Source: Antedon mediterranea
Lineage: Eukaryota; Echinodermata; Crinoidea; Comatulida; Antedonidae
Assembly (NCBI RefSeq): GCF_964355755.1
Contig: NC_092672.1
Coordinates: 24,984,501 to 25,048,500 of the forward strand
Reading direction: 5' to 3'
Length of the DNA: 64,000 bases
Under the pieces are notes generated by a model that was given only the letters and a program-made list of their open reading frames with translations, was not told the DNA's origin and did no database searches. Positions within the stretch are counted from its first letter, which is position 1, and every line of letters starts with the position of its first letter. Both the position numbers and the translations under genes were made by a program. This document shows positions 1-12,203 of the stretch, one piece after another.

Positions 1-288
1 TGATGAATATTATAAGTTATAAACACATGCGTAATAACTTATTTTCTTCTTTTTTTACAAATTCTCATACTATTCTGTTTAAATTTGCAATCAAATTTTT
101 TTATTAAGAACATGTATACTTCAAGTTACTTGTTTACACACTGTTATACCATAACATTAATATGTGTATTCAATAATATACACATTTATTTTCCATAATT
201 CATTGCCGAATGCTGCTTTAGAAATAAAGTGTGAAATGAATTTTACACCACAGTTTTTAAATATTTTTGCTATTGATTATTAATTCCC
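1..288. other. AT-rich sequence, no feature seen
   Basis: I see no ORF, splice-bounded exon, RNA gene or clear repeat structure here. It is probably intronic or intergenic. Confidence 0.5.
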
Positions 289-463
289 AGGGTGCTAATT
301 TTAGTTGACTACATAAATCATCGTGTCTATTTATTCGTTTCTGTAAATGACAATGTATTGTAGTCCTGCGGTACGTACATTTGAAATCGCCAGTTTTGTT
401 ACGCTGAAATTACTGTGTATTCGAGAACCATCTGTGGGCACGATTCGCTCGCGTACCATCTAG
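289..463 (+). mobile_element. Helitron-like 3' end fragment, copy 1
   Basis: This stretch of about 175 bp is closely similar to 30123-30314. Both start with AGGGTGCTAATTTTAGTTGA and end with GCGTACCATCTAG followed by T. A 3' terminus of CTAG preceded by a short GC-rich hairpin and followed by T is the hallmark of Helitron 3' ends. In this copy part of the hairpin is missing (only ATTCGCTCGCG remains). No Rep/helicase gene and no 5' TC terminus are visible, so it is a fragment or a non-autonomous copy. The Helitron assignment rests on the 3' structure alone. Confidence 0.4.
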
Positions 464-3145
464 TAAAGTAAATTAAAATTGCATTTTCTCGAACTACTTG
501 TCCAAAAAACTTCATTTTTGTACAAGAGTCAAGAGTTATTATTTGTGATTTAAAAACATAATTAGATTTAAAGACCCCTTCCCTGCAATTTTGGACGTTT
601 TTTGGAAAATAATACATATATATCACTTTAAAAACATTAAACCATGTCATTCCTTGTCTTAAATGTACGTTTTATGGTAAATTATGATAAAAAGTGAGAA
701 ACAATGCACTACCTAAGTAGCTCGCGGCGATCGACCTCTCGTGGACGGTCTCAGGCCTAGCCTAGCTAGGCTTAGTTTTGTAGGCCTAGCTGGTAAACAT
801 CGGTAACGTACGAACATCGTACGCTAGCTATATACCTAGCCTGACGTTGTATAGTTGCTGCATTAATTGTCTTTCTATTTTTGCCAGACTCCGTTGATAC
901 AAATTGGGGAACACCCGGTATTTTCGCTGAAAAGTTAGGAGTCTTCCATTTGTTTTGGCTTCACGATCGATCGAAAAGTGGGCGAATTACAGGTGAAAAA
1001 CAAAAATATCAATCCGCGCGCAATGCATTTTGGGATTTATAGCGGGCCGCTATAATTATTAAAATCGATTTATTTTTCACATTTTTAACCGTTTAAAGAC
1101 GAAAAAAGTTATCGCAATAGGACCATATAGTATTATTTTTACATTAAATATAGTTTGTGATCTTAAATTAGATCTAAAAAACGTAGGGAATGGGGCTTTA
1201 ATATACAGGTTTTTTGATGCGAGTAGTTGAAAAGGCTTATTTCTTTTCAAATTCACCCGTGTGTTTTTCGCGTTGCTGTTCTATTGTTAGTCAACTGAAG
1301 CTATTGTTAATTGAAAGGCGGGTTACATAACCTTTACACCAAACTCGCATACACATTCTTGTAGTGAAATTAGCCTAAATCACACACAGCATTATAAGAC
1401 ACACACTTTCCGGTGACTAAATCTGATGTAGAAGAATTTTACAGTAGGCGGAGGTATGCACTCTCGGAGTGTCTTCCTAGTTGTTTATGTGCATACTGTA
1501 GTAGGCTACATAATAAGCAGCTCTTAGCACGATCAATTGATTGTCTACAAGATTCCAATTGTACAACTCTGTCAATAACCAATGCTAATTACATATAATT
1601 CAAGCAGGCAATAGATAACAGAATTGTTTCTATGAATTAAAATGCCCACATCAAATATCCAACACAAGTAACAGATTTAATGTCTAAAGTATCATCTCTT
1701 TAAAGCCTTACCGAAGAGATTTTTAGTCATATTCTCTGACAACATACATAGATGAAAAGGTATAGCATGTACTGTATAATGAACACAATGATGATGAAAA
1801 CAATTATGAAGTATCATATCAAGAAGATATATACTGTCACACTTTGTAATAAACAATGCACTTTATAACAAGTTTGTATCACTTCGGAATAACCTGTCAC
1901 TTTGTAACTAATAATTTGTGTGAGAAGTGTGATAATTACAGGATATTACAACAATAGTGAAACAGTAAAACAGGATTATATACAAACAATGAGGACATTT
2001 TTAATTTAAATAAATGTTCAATATGATTTATAAAGTTTTATTGTGAGACAAATTTCATTATTATCATATAGCATTCCATTATTCTGTACATTTTCATCAA
2101 TTTTATCTCCAATAAAGTAATGTTTTTACTTATCTATAGTAGAAGGTATGTGATGTATGATATGTACGCCTATTTTTAATAATAGGATTAGGAGGACCAA
2201 ATCATCAATAGTTGCAAATTGTTAAAAAATGTTGAGTCTAATTTAATTTTTCATGTTCAATCACAGCTAATGCTATAAGATCATAGAGGTAATCATTGTA
2301 TTTAACTACTGTGGAGTAGCTTTGTGTCACTTATTACTGTTCTATTGATCAGATCACAGTACATAATATCTCTGATTAAAGTGAATTTATTTGTTTCATA
2401 ATGATTCCTCTACATACTGATCTTAATAAAAATGTCATGATGACAATTAATTCATTAGATAAACACACACACACACACATTAAAGTAAATCTGATAAATT
2501 GTTGTCTAATGTAAATTATTTTCAAATGTCAAATAGATCTAACGTCATTCTAACAGTTTTGTTTCATTTGCTTCTTTATTGTCAATTATTAATATTATTT
2601 TTTTTGGGTGCATATTATATACAGTACATACATAAATCATTTATATTGCACCTTATCAAAATATTTCAAAGCATATCACAGATAACTAAAACTAAATAGT
2701 AAAAAAAAAGAATGTCAAATATTTTGTCTGCTATTTTTTGCCTTAAATAGTTTTGCTTTATTTATTTTCTTTGGCCTTATATTTATTTTGATCAATATTC
2801 TATCTATGCATATAGAACAAACAAAATGCCATAAGTAAGAAGCAATTTTTATTAACCGATAGAAGCATAATGTATATTTTCAAATGTAAAACAAATCGGA
2901 ATAGCTCACACAAAACAACAAATTGTACATGTTTTATAAAACAATATTTAAAAATGTATTGTTTAGAAAATTAACTGAAGACATTGTTGTGGGTAAATAG
3001 GACAAGTAGATCAGAATGCAAGATAATCATTTATTATTCAATAGTTGTATAAAACTATAAGATATTTAATCATTTTATTGTATTACGTATTAACATGTTG
3101 TACTGTATGTTTTGTAATATTGTTAATGTTTAATATATTCAATAG
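464..3145. other. Non-coding stretch with a GC-richer patch at 720-1060
   Basis: Mostly AT-rich with only short random ORFs. The patch at 720-1060 is GC-richer and contains TAGGCCTA-type palindromes, a polypyrimidine tract ending in AG near 887, and CAATGCATTTTGGGATT near 1021, which loosely resembles a ZNF143/Staf promoter motif. A (CA)n tract lies at 2464-2480. I cannot tie the patch to a gene, so a promoter reading is speculative. Confidence 0.3.
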
Positions 3146-3244
3146 AATGGTCATACAGCATTACATGTTGCTGCTCAAGTGGGCAGTACTGAAATCTGCA
3201 ATCAGATATGCCTGCATGGCGCAAAATGTTAAAAATAAGTCATA
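3146..3244 (+). pseudogene. Dead ankyrin-repeat exon
   Basis: A splice acceptor (TTCAATAG) precedes an in-frame ankyrin repeat beginning NGHTALHVAAQVGSTEICNQ, the classic G-x-T-A-L-H-x-A-A core followed by the second helix and a hairpin residue pair (HGA). After 28 codons the frame meets TAA at 3230-3232, five codons before the 33-codon end reached by the intact exons at 48200 and 52746. Where those have AAT followed by GTAAGTCAT, this copy reads AATAAGTCAT, as if the donor GT had been deleted. Both defects point to an exon no longer used. It shares acceptor context and orientation with the two intact exons, so it is probably a decayed member of the same gene or cluster. A rescued weak donor at the GT at 3228 is possible but unlikely. 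Confidence 0.6.
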
Positions 3245-3245
3245 C

Positions 3246-4261
3246 ATTCATTATTATTCATTATATGTTAATCTGAAATTTCACTCTTTATTTTACTTAT
3301 AATCGAATAACATTCTTAAAATGTTTAAAAAAAACCAGAATTGATCAATAAATGTGTAATAATATGCCAAAATAGTATGAATAATTTTATTCTGAAATAA
3401 TTATGAACAACACTTATTATTTGTATCAAATAAAATTCTCAAAATCATCTATTAAAACTTGTAATGAACTGTTTGTATTAGCAAATGCACTTCACGTTTG
3501 TGCAGGCATGATCTTATATACACATAAAACACAATATTTTTGATGTGAGTAAAAGATTTCATCATTCAATGCTAAAATGAGAACTTGAATTGTACAACAC
3601 AGTTTTTAAATGTTTGTTATTTTATTTCATTTCATTTATTCATTCGACCAATAAACAGATACAGAACAGAACAAAGCACATGGTCATTGGCAAATAAAGC
3701 AAAACAATTACTATAACCGCCCTGGCTTTTAAACACGATGTAGCTCTCGTTCTGCGAAGCCTAGCAACTAACGAAAAACAGTGACGTAAAGCTTGAAAAT
3801 CCCCTTATAGAATATTACACCATCTTTTGTGCCTTCTATTTGCATAAGCGATGTTTAGGTAGTAATACGCAGGGTGGTTTTGGGCGCTTTAGGTGCTAAA
3901 GGGGTAAAGAGCAATTAAGACATACTGTAAATTAAAACAACAAAATACAAAAAATATTGCACCAAGTAAAACATTTGTACAAGCTTACTAAAAAGTCTCT
4001 TAGTATAAGGGACCTATACATAAATATACAAAATTAAATAATTAAAAGATTAATAATCGGTTATTGAAAATTTAACTACTGTAATATAATAGAAGTTGCC
4101 TTAACATAGTAGCACAAATTAAATTGTAAATTTTGATTAAAATCTTTATTAACTCTAGGTCCTGTATATTTAAAGCATAACGGAACAAAATTTCCTTTTT
4201 TTTAAAAGAGCAAAATAGACATAAATTGGCATTTCTCAACATTGAGACAATTGAGAATAGA
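3246..4261. other. Non-coding; probable retroelement tail near 3620-3960
   Basis: AT-rich. On the minus strand the region 3620-3660 reads as an (ATGAA)-type simple tail, and 3710-3910 is locally GC-richer. This would suit the 3' end of a LINE or SINE in minus orientation, but no coding part or tRNA-like head is visible. Confidence 0.2.
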
Positions 4262-4318
4262 GTTGTAGCTTGATGATTAAGACGGTCGGCTAGCAATCTA
4301 AGGGTCCTGTGTTGCATG
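4262..4318 (+). repeat. tRNA-like remnant
   Basis: TAGCTTGATGATTAAG resembles a pol III A box. About 30 bases downstream, GGGTCCTGTGTTGCATG resembles a decayed T-arm/B box. It is too degenerate for a working tRNA and is most simply the head of an old tRNA-derived SINE. Confidence 0.3.
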
Positions 4319-5003
4319 TTTTTAAGAATAAAAACTTATTTCATTGTATCCTATAACTTTTTTAAACATTGATGCTTTCAAGTAAATTTAAAACAATTAT
4401 TGGATGGATATTGTAATTGAAGACTATCTAAGTTGTAATCCGGCAGATGCGGACATTCAGGCGACCCTTGTGAATCACAAACGTTAAAGAGTGAAAAAGT
4501 TCATTAAATGATGAAGCCTTGTCATAAACAGTAGAATTGAAGCAATTTTATGATACATTACAGAAGGATAATCACTAGGTTTATTTTTACATTTCATCTG
4601 ACTCCAAAATCTTATTTGTACAGTAGGCCTTGTATTTTTAGCTAAAGAATATATTTACGCTGACAGTAAAGTATCTCGAGCAAACTTTAAATTATTTTTT
4701 GTCATTTCTTAAAATATAAAAACAAAAAAACAGGCCAATGTTATTAAATTATAAAAAACCTGTTATTGTAAGTTAATTTATACTAGAGTGTACATGAGCA
4801 AAGCAGGCCTACCCTATAAAAATGAATAAATAATATATTAAGATTTAATGACAATTTTTGACAAAATGGGTTTTATTACATGATATACCAAAATATGAGC
4901 CCATATTATTAACATGATAATATTATGAACAATTTCAAATTTTTTGGTGGTTGTTGTGCTTTGTATAGCAAATTTTGAAATGTCTTAAATTATCACCTAT
5001 AAC

Positions 5004-5525
5004 AAGTGTTATAACGTTCGTAAAAGCCAGTTACTTATTCGTCGTAGAGGGCGTAGATGCAAACAAGTTTGCTGAACTGGGGTGGCAAATGGTAAAGTAG
5101 GTCATGGGTGATCGATTCATAGTAAATTAAAAAAAAAAAAATTAAGTATGTCAAGTGTTATAACGTTCATAAAAGCCAGTTACTTATAGAGGACGTAGAT
5201 GCAAAAAAGTTTGCGGAACTGGGGTGGCAAATCGTAAAGTAGGTCAAGGGTGATTGATTTATACCAACATTTTTGAAAAAATTAAGTAGGTAAAGTGTTA
5301 TAACGTACGTAAAGCCAGTTTCTTATTCACCGTAGAGGGCGTAGATGCAAAAAAGTTCGCGGAACTAGGGTGGCAAATGGTAAAGTAGGTCAAGGGATAC
5401 CAAAATATGTTGAAAATATTAAGTAGGTCAAGTGTTATAATGTCCATAAAAGCTAGTTACTTATTCGCCGTAGAGGGCGTAAATGCATAAAATGTTATTG
5501 AACTTTGACCGGAAGAAGTAGAGGA
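5004..5525 (+). repeat. Tandem repeat, four degenerate units of 137-149 bp
   Basis: Units begin AAGTGTTATAACGTTC at about 5004, 5153, 5293 and 5430 (spacings 149, 140 and 137). Each contains the block AAGCCAGTTACTTAT and then GTAGATGCA and GGGTGGCAAAT. Units differ by small indels and substitutions, so the array is old. No ORF spans it. Confidence 0.7.
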
Positions 5526-6909
5526 GGTCAAGGCTAACATGTTGATGCAATAACCACTCAATTAGATAGTTATTACATATTAAAATCTGTTTTTAAAAAT
5601 ATTTGTGACTGTCCCTTTAATTCAATTTGAATAAGGAACTAGGAACTAGTAACCAACTTCACAGACATAGCATTCGACAGCTTGTAAAAAAATTGGTCAA
5701 AAACACATTTTTCGCACAAACTTGCTGTTTTAACATAGCTTAATAGATAAAGGAGAATCAAACGGTGCCCCAGCTCAAAAGGCGCTAGCTATCAGTCTTC
5801 TGGTTTAGGAAGAGTCAGAGTAACACATTTTAAGTTTTGTAATATAGATTGGTTTGCTACTCATCATTATAGTCATTGTTGGTCAATATTTGCCTACTTT
5901 TGGGTTATTTAAAATTGGTTATTGATTTTGTCTTTTAAATTTAAATTGTCTTTAAATAAAAGTTAAATTGTGCGTAGTGCTGCCAATTTGAAAGGTATTC
6001 AAATCAATTCTAAGACTAGAAATCTGTTTGGATATCATAGATGAAATACCCCTTGTAGCATTTCAAAGATATCATTTTTGATAAATGAATTTGACAATTA
6101 TTGAAACCATTAGAGATCAGATGGTCATCAAACTTATATAAATAAAAAATGGAAAAACCAATACAATAGATCTTTAGTCTGCTTTATGGCATATTTAACT
6201 GTCTGCTGACTGCATATTTAAACATTGATGATTGTTAGAATTCAAATTATTAATGGTGGGCTTATACTTAACATGTAGGTCTACTTTACTGTGAAAACAG
6301 GATGCTGGTCAACTCATCACTAAAATACTTTGATAACAAATAGGATATCAAGACTTAAATATTATGAAGAGGGAAGCTTGAATGCCACTATTATTCCAAA
6401 ATAGGGATAGGCTGCTGTGTAGTGTTTATATGACATGTTCAGTTTTTAAATTCACTAGTAAATAATAAACCTTCTTAGTTTCTGTCTAATAGCATTACTG
6501 CTAATGCAGCATATTAAAGTTTAAATTTCTAAATTAGATAATTTATTGTACTATACATCACAGCCACTGATCATAACTGGGCCCTCTTGGAGACCAATCT
6601 TTGACTGAAGAGGTTGCCCAGTATAAACAAAATATTTTAATTTCAATAATGACACGTCAACCAGTAATTTTGATCAAAACAAATTTAAGGCAAATGTACT
6701 GTACATTACTTTACATATAGTCTACTCGCCCTAATTTGCTAAACATTTTAGCAGCTAGAAATATTGCCACATAATTTTTTTTGGGTAAAAAATGTGTATT
6801 TTTTTTTTTCGTCCAATGTTGAGAGTGGCCTAACAACAATGAAATCCATAAATTATAAATAATTACAACATTGTTTTTCATATGTATGGACAATGGTGTT
6901 TATAACCCT
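5526..6909. other. AT-rich sequence, no feature seen
   Basis: I found no supported exon, RNA gene or repeat in this 1.4 kb. ORFs are short and unrecognised. Confidence 0.4.
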
Positions 6910-7408
6910 TTAAAGGGGGGTTCCGGGTTTAAAATGAATAGTAAAAAATGTAAAATATATTTGTTTGTCTCTTGAACGGTAAAAGTTTCAATTTATATAA
7001 GCGCCCAGTGAAGCAGAACGAAGGCTGTGAAATGAGGCCAGATTACAAGTGCAGCTACGGCGATATGACACTGTGTTACAGAATAGGAAATTCGTGAAAT
7101 GGTCAATCTTCCGACGACTCGTTATCATTAACCATATCAATTACTTTTGTAAAATTATACTTATCTGATGTAATTTTAGTCGGTCTTCCCATTTATAAAG
7201 TCAATGTTCTATGAAAATTCATCAAAACAGTGAAAAATTAGATATGTTTGCACTTTACGTTTGCCGATTTTCGCACTGACTTAGGGAAAGCCTTCAAAAT
7301 CAATGAAGCGTAACGTATACATTCCTGCTGAGCGAGAGGAGAGCGAGACGACGATACACGTGCTTTACCTGCCCATGCCTGGCATCGTCACGTGATAAGC
7401 AGATACAG

Positions 7409-7519
7409 TATACAATACCAAACTGGTCGGGTCGAGTATACCCCGTCTATAATTACAACATGAACGATGTACAGTATTTGATTGAAGGTCGACTCGACCT
7501 ACCGGAATGGTATAGATAA
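7409..7519 (+). pseudogene. Conserved ORF tail inside the TTAA element
   Basis: An open stretch encodes IPNWSGRVYPVYNYN followed by MNDVQYLIEGRLDLPEWYR and a TAA stop. Copy B (minus strand, about 15610-15740) keeps nearly the same peptide and the same stop, with a longer open frame upstream (88 codons from 15876). Conservation of a reading-frame end in two independent copies suggests that it derives from a real exon, either captured from a host gene or left over from the element's own gene. I do not recognise the family, and in copy A the upstream frame is interrupted. Confidence 0.3.
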
Positions 7520-7522
7520 TAT

Positions 7523-7834
7523 AGTATTATATACTATACTGTATATGAAACCATTTCAATATTAACTATCATGATAATTTTAATATCGTCATCAACAAAT
7601 ATTTTTGTTACTACTTCCTCTTTATGTATATATATATAAATATATTTAACTAAAATGTATCAACTCATGTCAGACAAATATTGCCACAGTATATAGTACT
7701 AATTTTAATTCAAATTAGCTTAAGTATCCGTATCCGTCATTTTATGTTAATTGTGTTCAATATGGATGCACCACTTCCTGTGTGTGCCACCGATGTAAAG
7801 GTGCAATTTCCAAATAAATTGATTGATTGATTGA
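7523..7834 (+). mobile_element. Nested insertion with (TTGA)n tail, probable LINE or SINE 3' end
   Basis: Aligning copy A of the TTAA element with copy B shows about 310 bp present only here, between AGATAATATAG and GCTCGAATGAGAG. The insert ends with AATAAATTGATTGATTGATT, a short simple-repeat tail typical of CR1/L2-type LINE 3' ends or SINEs that use them. It has no coding part, so it is a 3' fragment or a SINE on the + strand. Confidence 0.5.
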
Positions 7835-8813
7835 TAGCTCGAATGAGAGAGTTGGAATATTTGTAAACATAAGTATTGCTAATTTTAAGAAGTGTAGCCT
7901 AGTAAAAGGCCTGGTAGTATCAATTCGCATAGGGTCTACTACACTAGCTAGCTCAATTTTTAACTGGGCCGGATCGGCTATACCTAGTACTTGGTCTACT
8001 TGCTTGATGCAGTAGTATCCGCTTTTTTGGAGAGTAAACTAGGCCTCTAGGCCTATTTTAGGCCTACTTAGACGATCAGGACACCATACGTGCGGACGGC
8101 GATATTTACAGCCGATTTTGTAGAATGTTTTAGGTTTAGATTGTTTAGGAGTTTGGTTGATAGGATGGGTTTGGAATCCACTGAGTTTTGTTATTTATGG
8201 GCCAATCGTTTAGTAGTGGGCCAATCGTTTAGTAGTAGGCTAGCTAGGCCCATGGGCCCCAATGTTTTAGTCAGAATGGCTCTCACCCATGAAAAAAAAT
8301 GATTTAGGCTAGGCCTAGCCCAGTACGTGAAGCCGATAATACGATCTGTACTATTCGAGGTATAAAAATAGTATATTGTGACTCCGTAATCTTTACTAAA
8401 TTTGTATTTCATTAAATGTCAAATAAATATATGCTACTACTGTTATTATTACACTTTAGGCCTAGCTTAGAAAATCTACAAAAAATGTATTTCACAATGA
8501 TCGGGTGGTCGTCGTTTGACAGGGGAGAGAGATGTAAATTTAGTTGACAAACACAACGTACATGACGTCGCGAGTTTGGAATCCACTGATGACGTGATTT
8601 TGTGAATATCTCATGAATATTAATGAGCTTCCCTAAGCTGCTGAAAAACAGACTTTCCATGAATTTACCCTAAAATGTATATGAAATTTTATTTTTTTAA
8701 TATCTCGTTATTATTTCTTCATTCTGACATGTCTATATTGTTATAATATTTTTTATTTAATAAATAAACGATATTTAAAAGCAATTTTAAACCCAGAATC
8801 CCCCTTTAATTAA

Positions 8814-9303
8814 CCCCACATTTCATAGGATACATACTGTACAGTACAAACAATGGCATAGACTCGACATTAGGATGTTTTTTCACTGACAGAATTAACT
8901 TGGATTTATAGATTCAACAGCAAAGTGAAGTTCTCGTTCATGTTTTATGCCACAAATTCAGACCACTGGTTCCTTCTGAGCATGCACAATACTATTGTGT
9001 CATCATCAGCTCCAATGAATCTTTGCTTACAAGAAATCAAAGTGGTTCTGAAGCGGGTTGATTTGACAGATTTCCATGTTAATTCATTGCTCCTTGCTTA
9101 TTCTTAGTAATATTGTAATACGTCAACACAACTTCTGTAACACAAGGCAAACTAGTGCTGATCTATTGATACTAACACTAAGAAATCTTCTGACAGACTC
9201 TGAGCTGGTTTATATCCATTGTTAATCTAATTTGTTTTCATTCTGAATTGTCTGACTTGGCATAACCATCAGGTATGCAAATAACCATCTGGTATGCAAA
9301 CAC
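8814..9303. other. AT-rich sequence, no feature seen
   Basis: No supported gene or repeat. The sequence AAATAACCATCTGGTATGC occurs twice in near-identical form around 9270-9300. Confidence 0.4.
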
Positions 9304-9507
9304 AATAATCAAAGGAAGTGTCCTCATTATCACATTACCTGTACAAATTGTTGTACTTTATTATTAGGAATTTAAAAGAGAAAAAAATGTTACCTTTGAG
9401 TTTGTTTTTTTAAATTACAGTATAACAAAGTTTACTAAAATACAGTATGACTCTGAGAATAAGAACATGATGTTTGGTATGATAATTATCTATACTATGT
9501 GAAATAT

Positions 9508-9606
9508 AATAACCTCTATGTGCTTAATATTTTAACCCAAGCTGGTCACAACCTCATATGTATGTGCCTGATCAAGGCAGGATCAGATGTGAATGTTGCA
9601 AGTGAT
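9508..9606 (+). pseudogene. Degenerate ankyrin-repeat exon, first copy
   Basis: The frame ending at 9606 encodes QAGHNLICMCLIKAGSDVNV then ASD. This matches the second half of an ankyrin repeat (a GH turn, the second helix, then AGxDVN). It is followed by GTAAAG, a plausible splice donor in the same phase as the intact exons elsewhere. The first half (NLYVLNILT) has lost the TALHxAA core, and no AG acceptor lies near 9508, where a 99-bp exon should start. It is probably a decayed exon of the ankyrin cluster. Confidence 0.4.
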
Positions 9607-9856
9607 GTAAAGTCATATATTTAACAAAATATAATAACTTTTTTTTCCAAATAATAATCAAAGGAAGTGTCCTCATTATCACATTACCTGTACAAATTGT
9701 TGTACTTTATTATTAGGAATTTAAAAGAGAAAAAAATGTTACCTTTGAGTTTGTTTTTTTAAATTACAGTATAACAAAGTTTACTAAAATACAGTATGAC
9801 TCTGAGAATAAGAACATGATGTTTGGTATGATAATTATCTATACTATGTGAAATAT

Positions 9857-9955
9857 AATAACCTCTATGTGCTTAATATTTTAACCCAAGCTGGTCACAA
9901 CCTCATATGTATGTGCCTGATCAAGGCAGGATCAGATGTGAATGTTGCAAGTGAT
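9857..9955 (+). pseudogene. Degenerate ankyrin-repeat exon, second copy
   Basis: This is the identical second copy of the degenerate ankyrin segment, carried by the 349-bp tandem duplication. It has the same AGSDVNVASD end, the same GTAAAG donor and the same missing first half. Confidence 0.4.
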
Positions 9956-10001
9956 GTAAAGTCATATATTTAACAAAATATAATAACTTTTTTTTCCAAT
10001 T

Positions 10002-11529
10002 TAAAAAGTCTAGATTCATTTTTCATAAAATCTACAAATTGGAGTAGTAAAGATTTTGTCTGATTTAATGTTGTAATTATAGATACAAAATCTTCACTCA
10101 TCTTAAACCTTATTTATTATATTAATGATTTACATTAATACATACTGTATACAACAAATACAATACATTAGTTTATATTTTTTAATGACAGGTTTGTCAA
10201 ATATAATTGTGGCACATTTCAACAAATTACAGCATATAATTACTGTAGATAAAACCAAATTACATTTGCTCATAAGAGCATTATTGTTCTACGGATGTGC
10301 CTTGAAGGCTTTGGTCTTTGCTCTATCGCCCTACTGTACACCATCTCTTGTAGTATAATATCCCACTACCCGGCCTGTGTTAAATATAAAGGCCTCCATG
10401 TATACTAATTCATATTATATTTACCTGTTTCAAATGAAAAAAATGGATAGCTAAACTGTTTTAAATTTAAAGAAATGCAGAGAATAATTTGCAAGCATCA
10501 TAATTATATTTGAACATAATGAACATAACTACCTAAAAGGTAGTCTTCTTATTGTACCTTTTTAATATCCTAGATGTGGGTAAAGTACTTTACAAGAATC
10601 CTCTCTCACTTCTCATCTATTGTGCTGGCATACATATTTTATTTGTTTTATTCTTTGACTTTATTTATATATTATCTTTCATTTACATTTAAGCCATTAT
10701 TTGAAAACATTTTCTTATCTTATTTTATGCAATGTTATTATATTCTTCAATTTAAAGTTATGATGTTGATGTTTTCAACAACAGCTAGCTATAGAAAGAA
10801 AGTTGATTGAATATAATTATATGTAAATTTTTCAGAAAATTCAGTCGATGATCACTGGTTTAAAAAAAATATAAATTTAATACAGTATTTAAAATGAATT
10901 AATGAAAAAAATTATGTATTTCTTCAATGGCTGCAAATGGTAACTGGCTGCAGACCTCTTAATTTATTTTAAAGTCAGGTTTTTCAAAATGTCCTCAACT
11001 TTGTCAATAAATGATCCAATATTGTGAAATAAGTAAATTTATTCTAATTTTAGCTTTTAATTATGTGAAAATCAGTCTCATACTTAGTAACTTTATCAAA
11101 ATTAAAGAAAAGATTGACATGATTATTTTTTTTATCACGAGAGCATAACGGTGTATTACTACTAGCAAGTTTTTAAAGGAAATAATGTTCCTCAAATTGT
11201 CTAGACTATAAAACAAGTCCTATAGTATAACAATTTGTCCTGATCAATTTTAAATTTGAGTGTTAAATAAAACTTGTCTGCTAAATCTAAAACTTAGTTT
11301 TCTTCATCTCTCTGAAATAAAACATTGTTTGAATGCCTTTCTGATGAATTTGACAGTAAAACAAATGTAATGTCATTGCAAACCATTGTTTATATCACCA
11401 TGGTTATAAGGACAGTTTTAAAGAAAACTGAATAGGCCAAATTTGTTTTGTTACGTTTTGTGTCCAGGATTTGAATGTACAAAATATGTGAAAGATGGTC
11501 GTACAGCTCAGATGTGTTTACATACCATA
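10002..11529. other. AT-rich sequence, no feature seen
   Basis: Only unrecognised short ORFs of low-complexity hydrophobic composition, expected by chance in AT-rich DNA. No splice-bounded exon could be supported. Confidence 0.4.
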
Positions 11530-12203
11530 GGCCCCGTTTCTGCTGCCAATCCCAAATATACCGTATAAATATACCGTATATATACCGTATATGAAATTCG
11601 TGCACCGTTTCCGCTGCACATACTTCGTGGGTGGGCTGTAAAAAAAGTTGGCTTTCATTACCCAAAATGCATTTTGTGAGACGGAAGTATGGATTGACCT
11701 AGAGTCTCGTGTAGTGAGGTTACATGACAAAAACAAAACAATGATGGTTTCTCAAAACGTCTTAGCATTGCTTTCTATTTTAAATCTAATGAGCAGAAGT
11801 GGCAACGAATTTACATCGCACAAACAATCTAGAAATGTAGAATGGGCATTGACTACAGTACATCCATGCAAAGAAGACGACGACATTTGCCGATAACTTT
11901 GGCGTTATTAAGTCTACCACAAATTCTGCTTTTATTTTGTTTGAGATACTTTTGTAAATCTCGGTATCTCTTCTGTTGCCATGTAGTCTCCCCCCAACCT
12001 TCGCTTCTCCCCACAATTGAATTGCAAAAATAGTTATTTCTTCAGTCCACATTGATATTTTGATCTGTTGCTTGCTTATTATACACGTGTGTGTCAATGC
12101 AGCAGAAAAACCAAACAAACGCGTCACGCTCTGTTAGTTTTTGAGCTCGTGTCATGGGCCGGGTCACATATACGGTATATTTTGATTGCAGCAGAAACGG
12201 GGT
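11530..12203 (-). mobile_element. Harbinger-like DNA transposon fragment
   Basis: The stretch is bounded by inverted repeats: GCCCCGTTTCTGCTGCCAAT at 11531-11550 and GATTGCAGCAGAAACGGGGT at 12184-12203. It contains a Myb/SANT-like exon on the minus strand. PIF/Harbinger elements typically carry a transposase gene plus a Myb/SANT-like gene and have GGCCC-type ends, so the class is a reasonable inference. No transposase is present, so this is an internally deleted copy. I cannot settle the target duplication. Confidence 0.45.
11930..12050 (-). pseudogene. Myb/SANT-like DNA-binding exon fragment
   Basis: Within an open frame (11786-12127) the segment MWTEEITIFAIQLWGEAKVG continues to GGRLHGNRRDTEIYKSISNK. 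The WTEE start, the LWGE motif, the basic turn and the YKSIS third helix fit the trihelix or Myb/SANT-like fold found in many animal transposon-derived genes. After KAEF the DNA reads GTGGTAG, a possible splice donor, and the frame beyond it loses family resemblance. The next exon is not visible inside the inverted repeats. It likely binds DNA as an accessory transposon protein or is a captured remnant. Confidence 0.5.

Larger units (their letters stand above)
6910..8809 (+). mobile_element. TTAA-flanked inverted-repeat element, copy A
   Basis: The element is bounded by TTAA on both sides (6910-6913 and 8806-8809). Its termini are inverted repeats: AGGGGGGTTCCGGGTTTAAA at the left and the complement of a close variant at the right (AAACCCAGAATCCCCCT). 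A second copy lies in the opposite orientation at 14476-16179. TTAA target duplication is typical of piggyBac-type transposases, but no transposase is visible, so this would be non-autonomous. The interior is GC-richer than the surroundings, with several TAGGCCTA palindromes and a short ORF end at 7409-7519 that is conserved in both copies. A foreign insertion of about 310 bp sits at roughly 7523-7834. Confidence 0.65.
9304..10001 (+). repeat. Perfect 349-bp tandem duplication
   Basis: The segments 9304-9652 and 9653-10001 read as identical throughout by eye. Each unit contains one degenerate ankyrin-repeat segment ending at a GT donor. The absence of differences in AT-rich non-coding DNA means either a very recent duplication or an assembly overlap that was not collapsed. 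Confidence 0.9.

Noticed and set aside
1413-1598. 61-codon ORF
   Set aside because: Unrecognised and without splice, promoter or conservation support; expected by chance.
4430-4490. Possible ankyrin-like phrase (ADADIQATLVNH)
   Set aside because: No splice borders, no TALHxAA core, and a stop soon after.
10574-10810. 78-codon hydrophobic ORF
   Set aside because: Aromatic and hydrophobic composition typical of AT-rich random translation; no supporting context.
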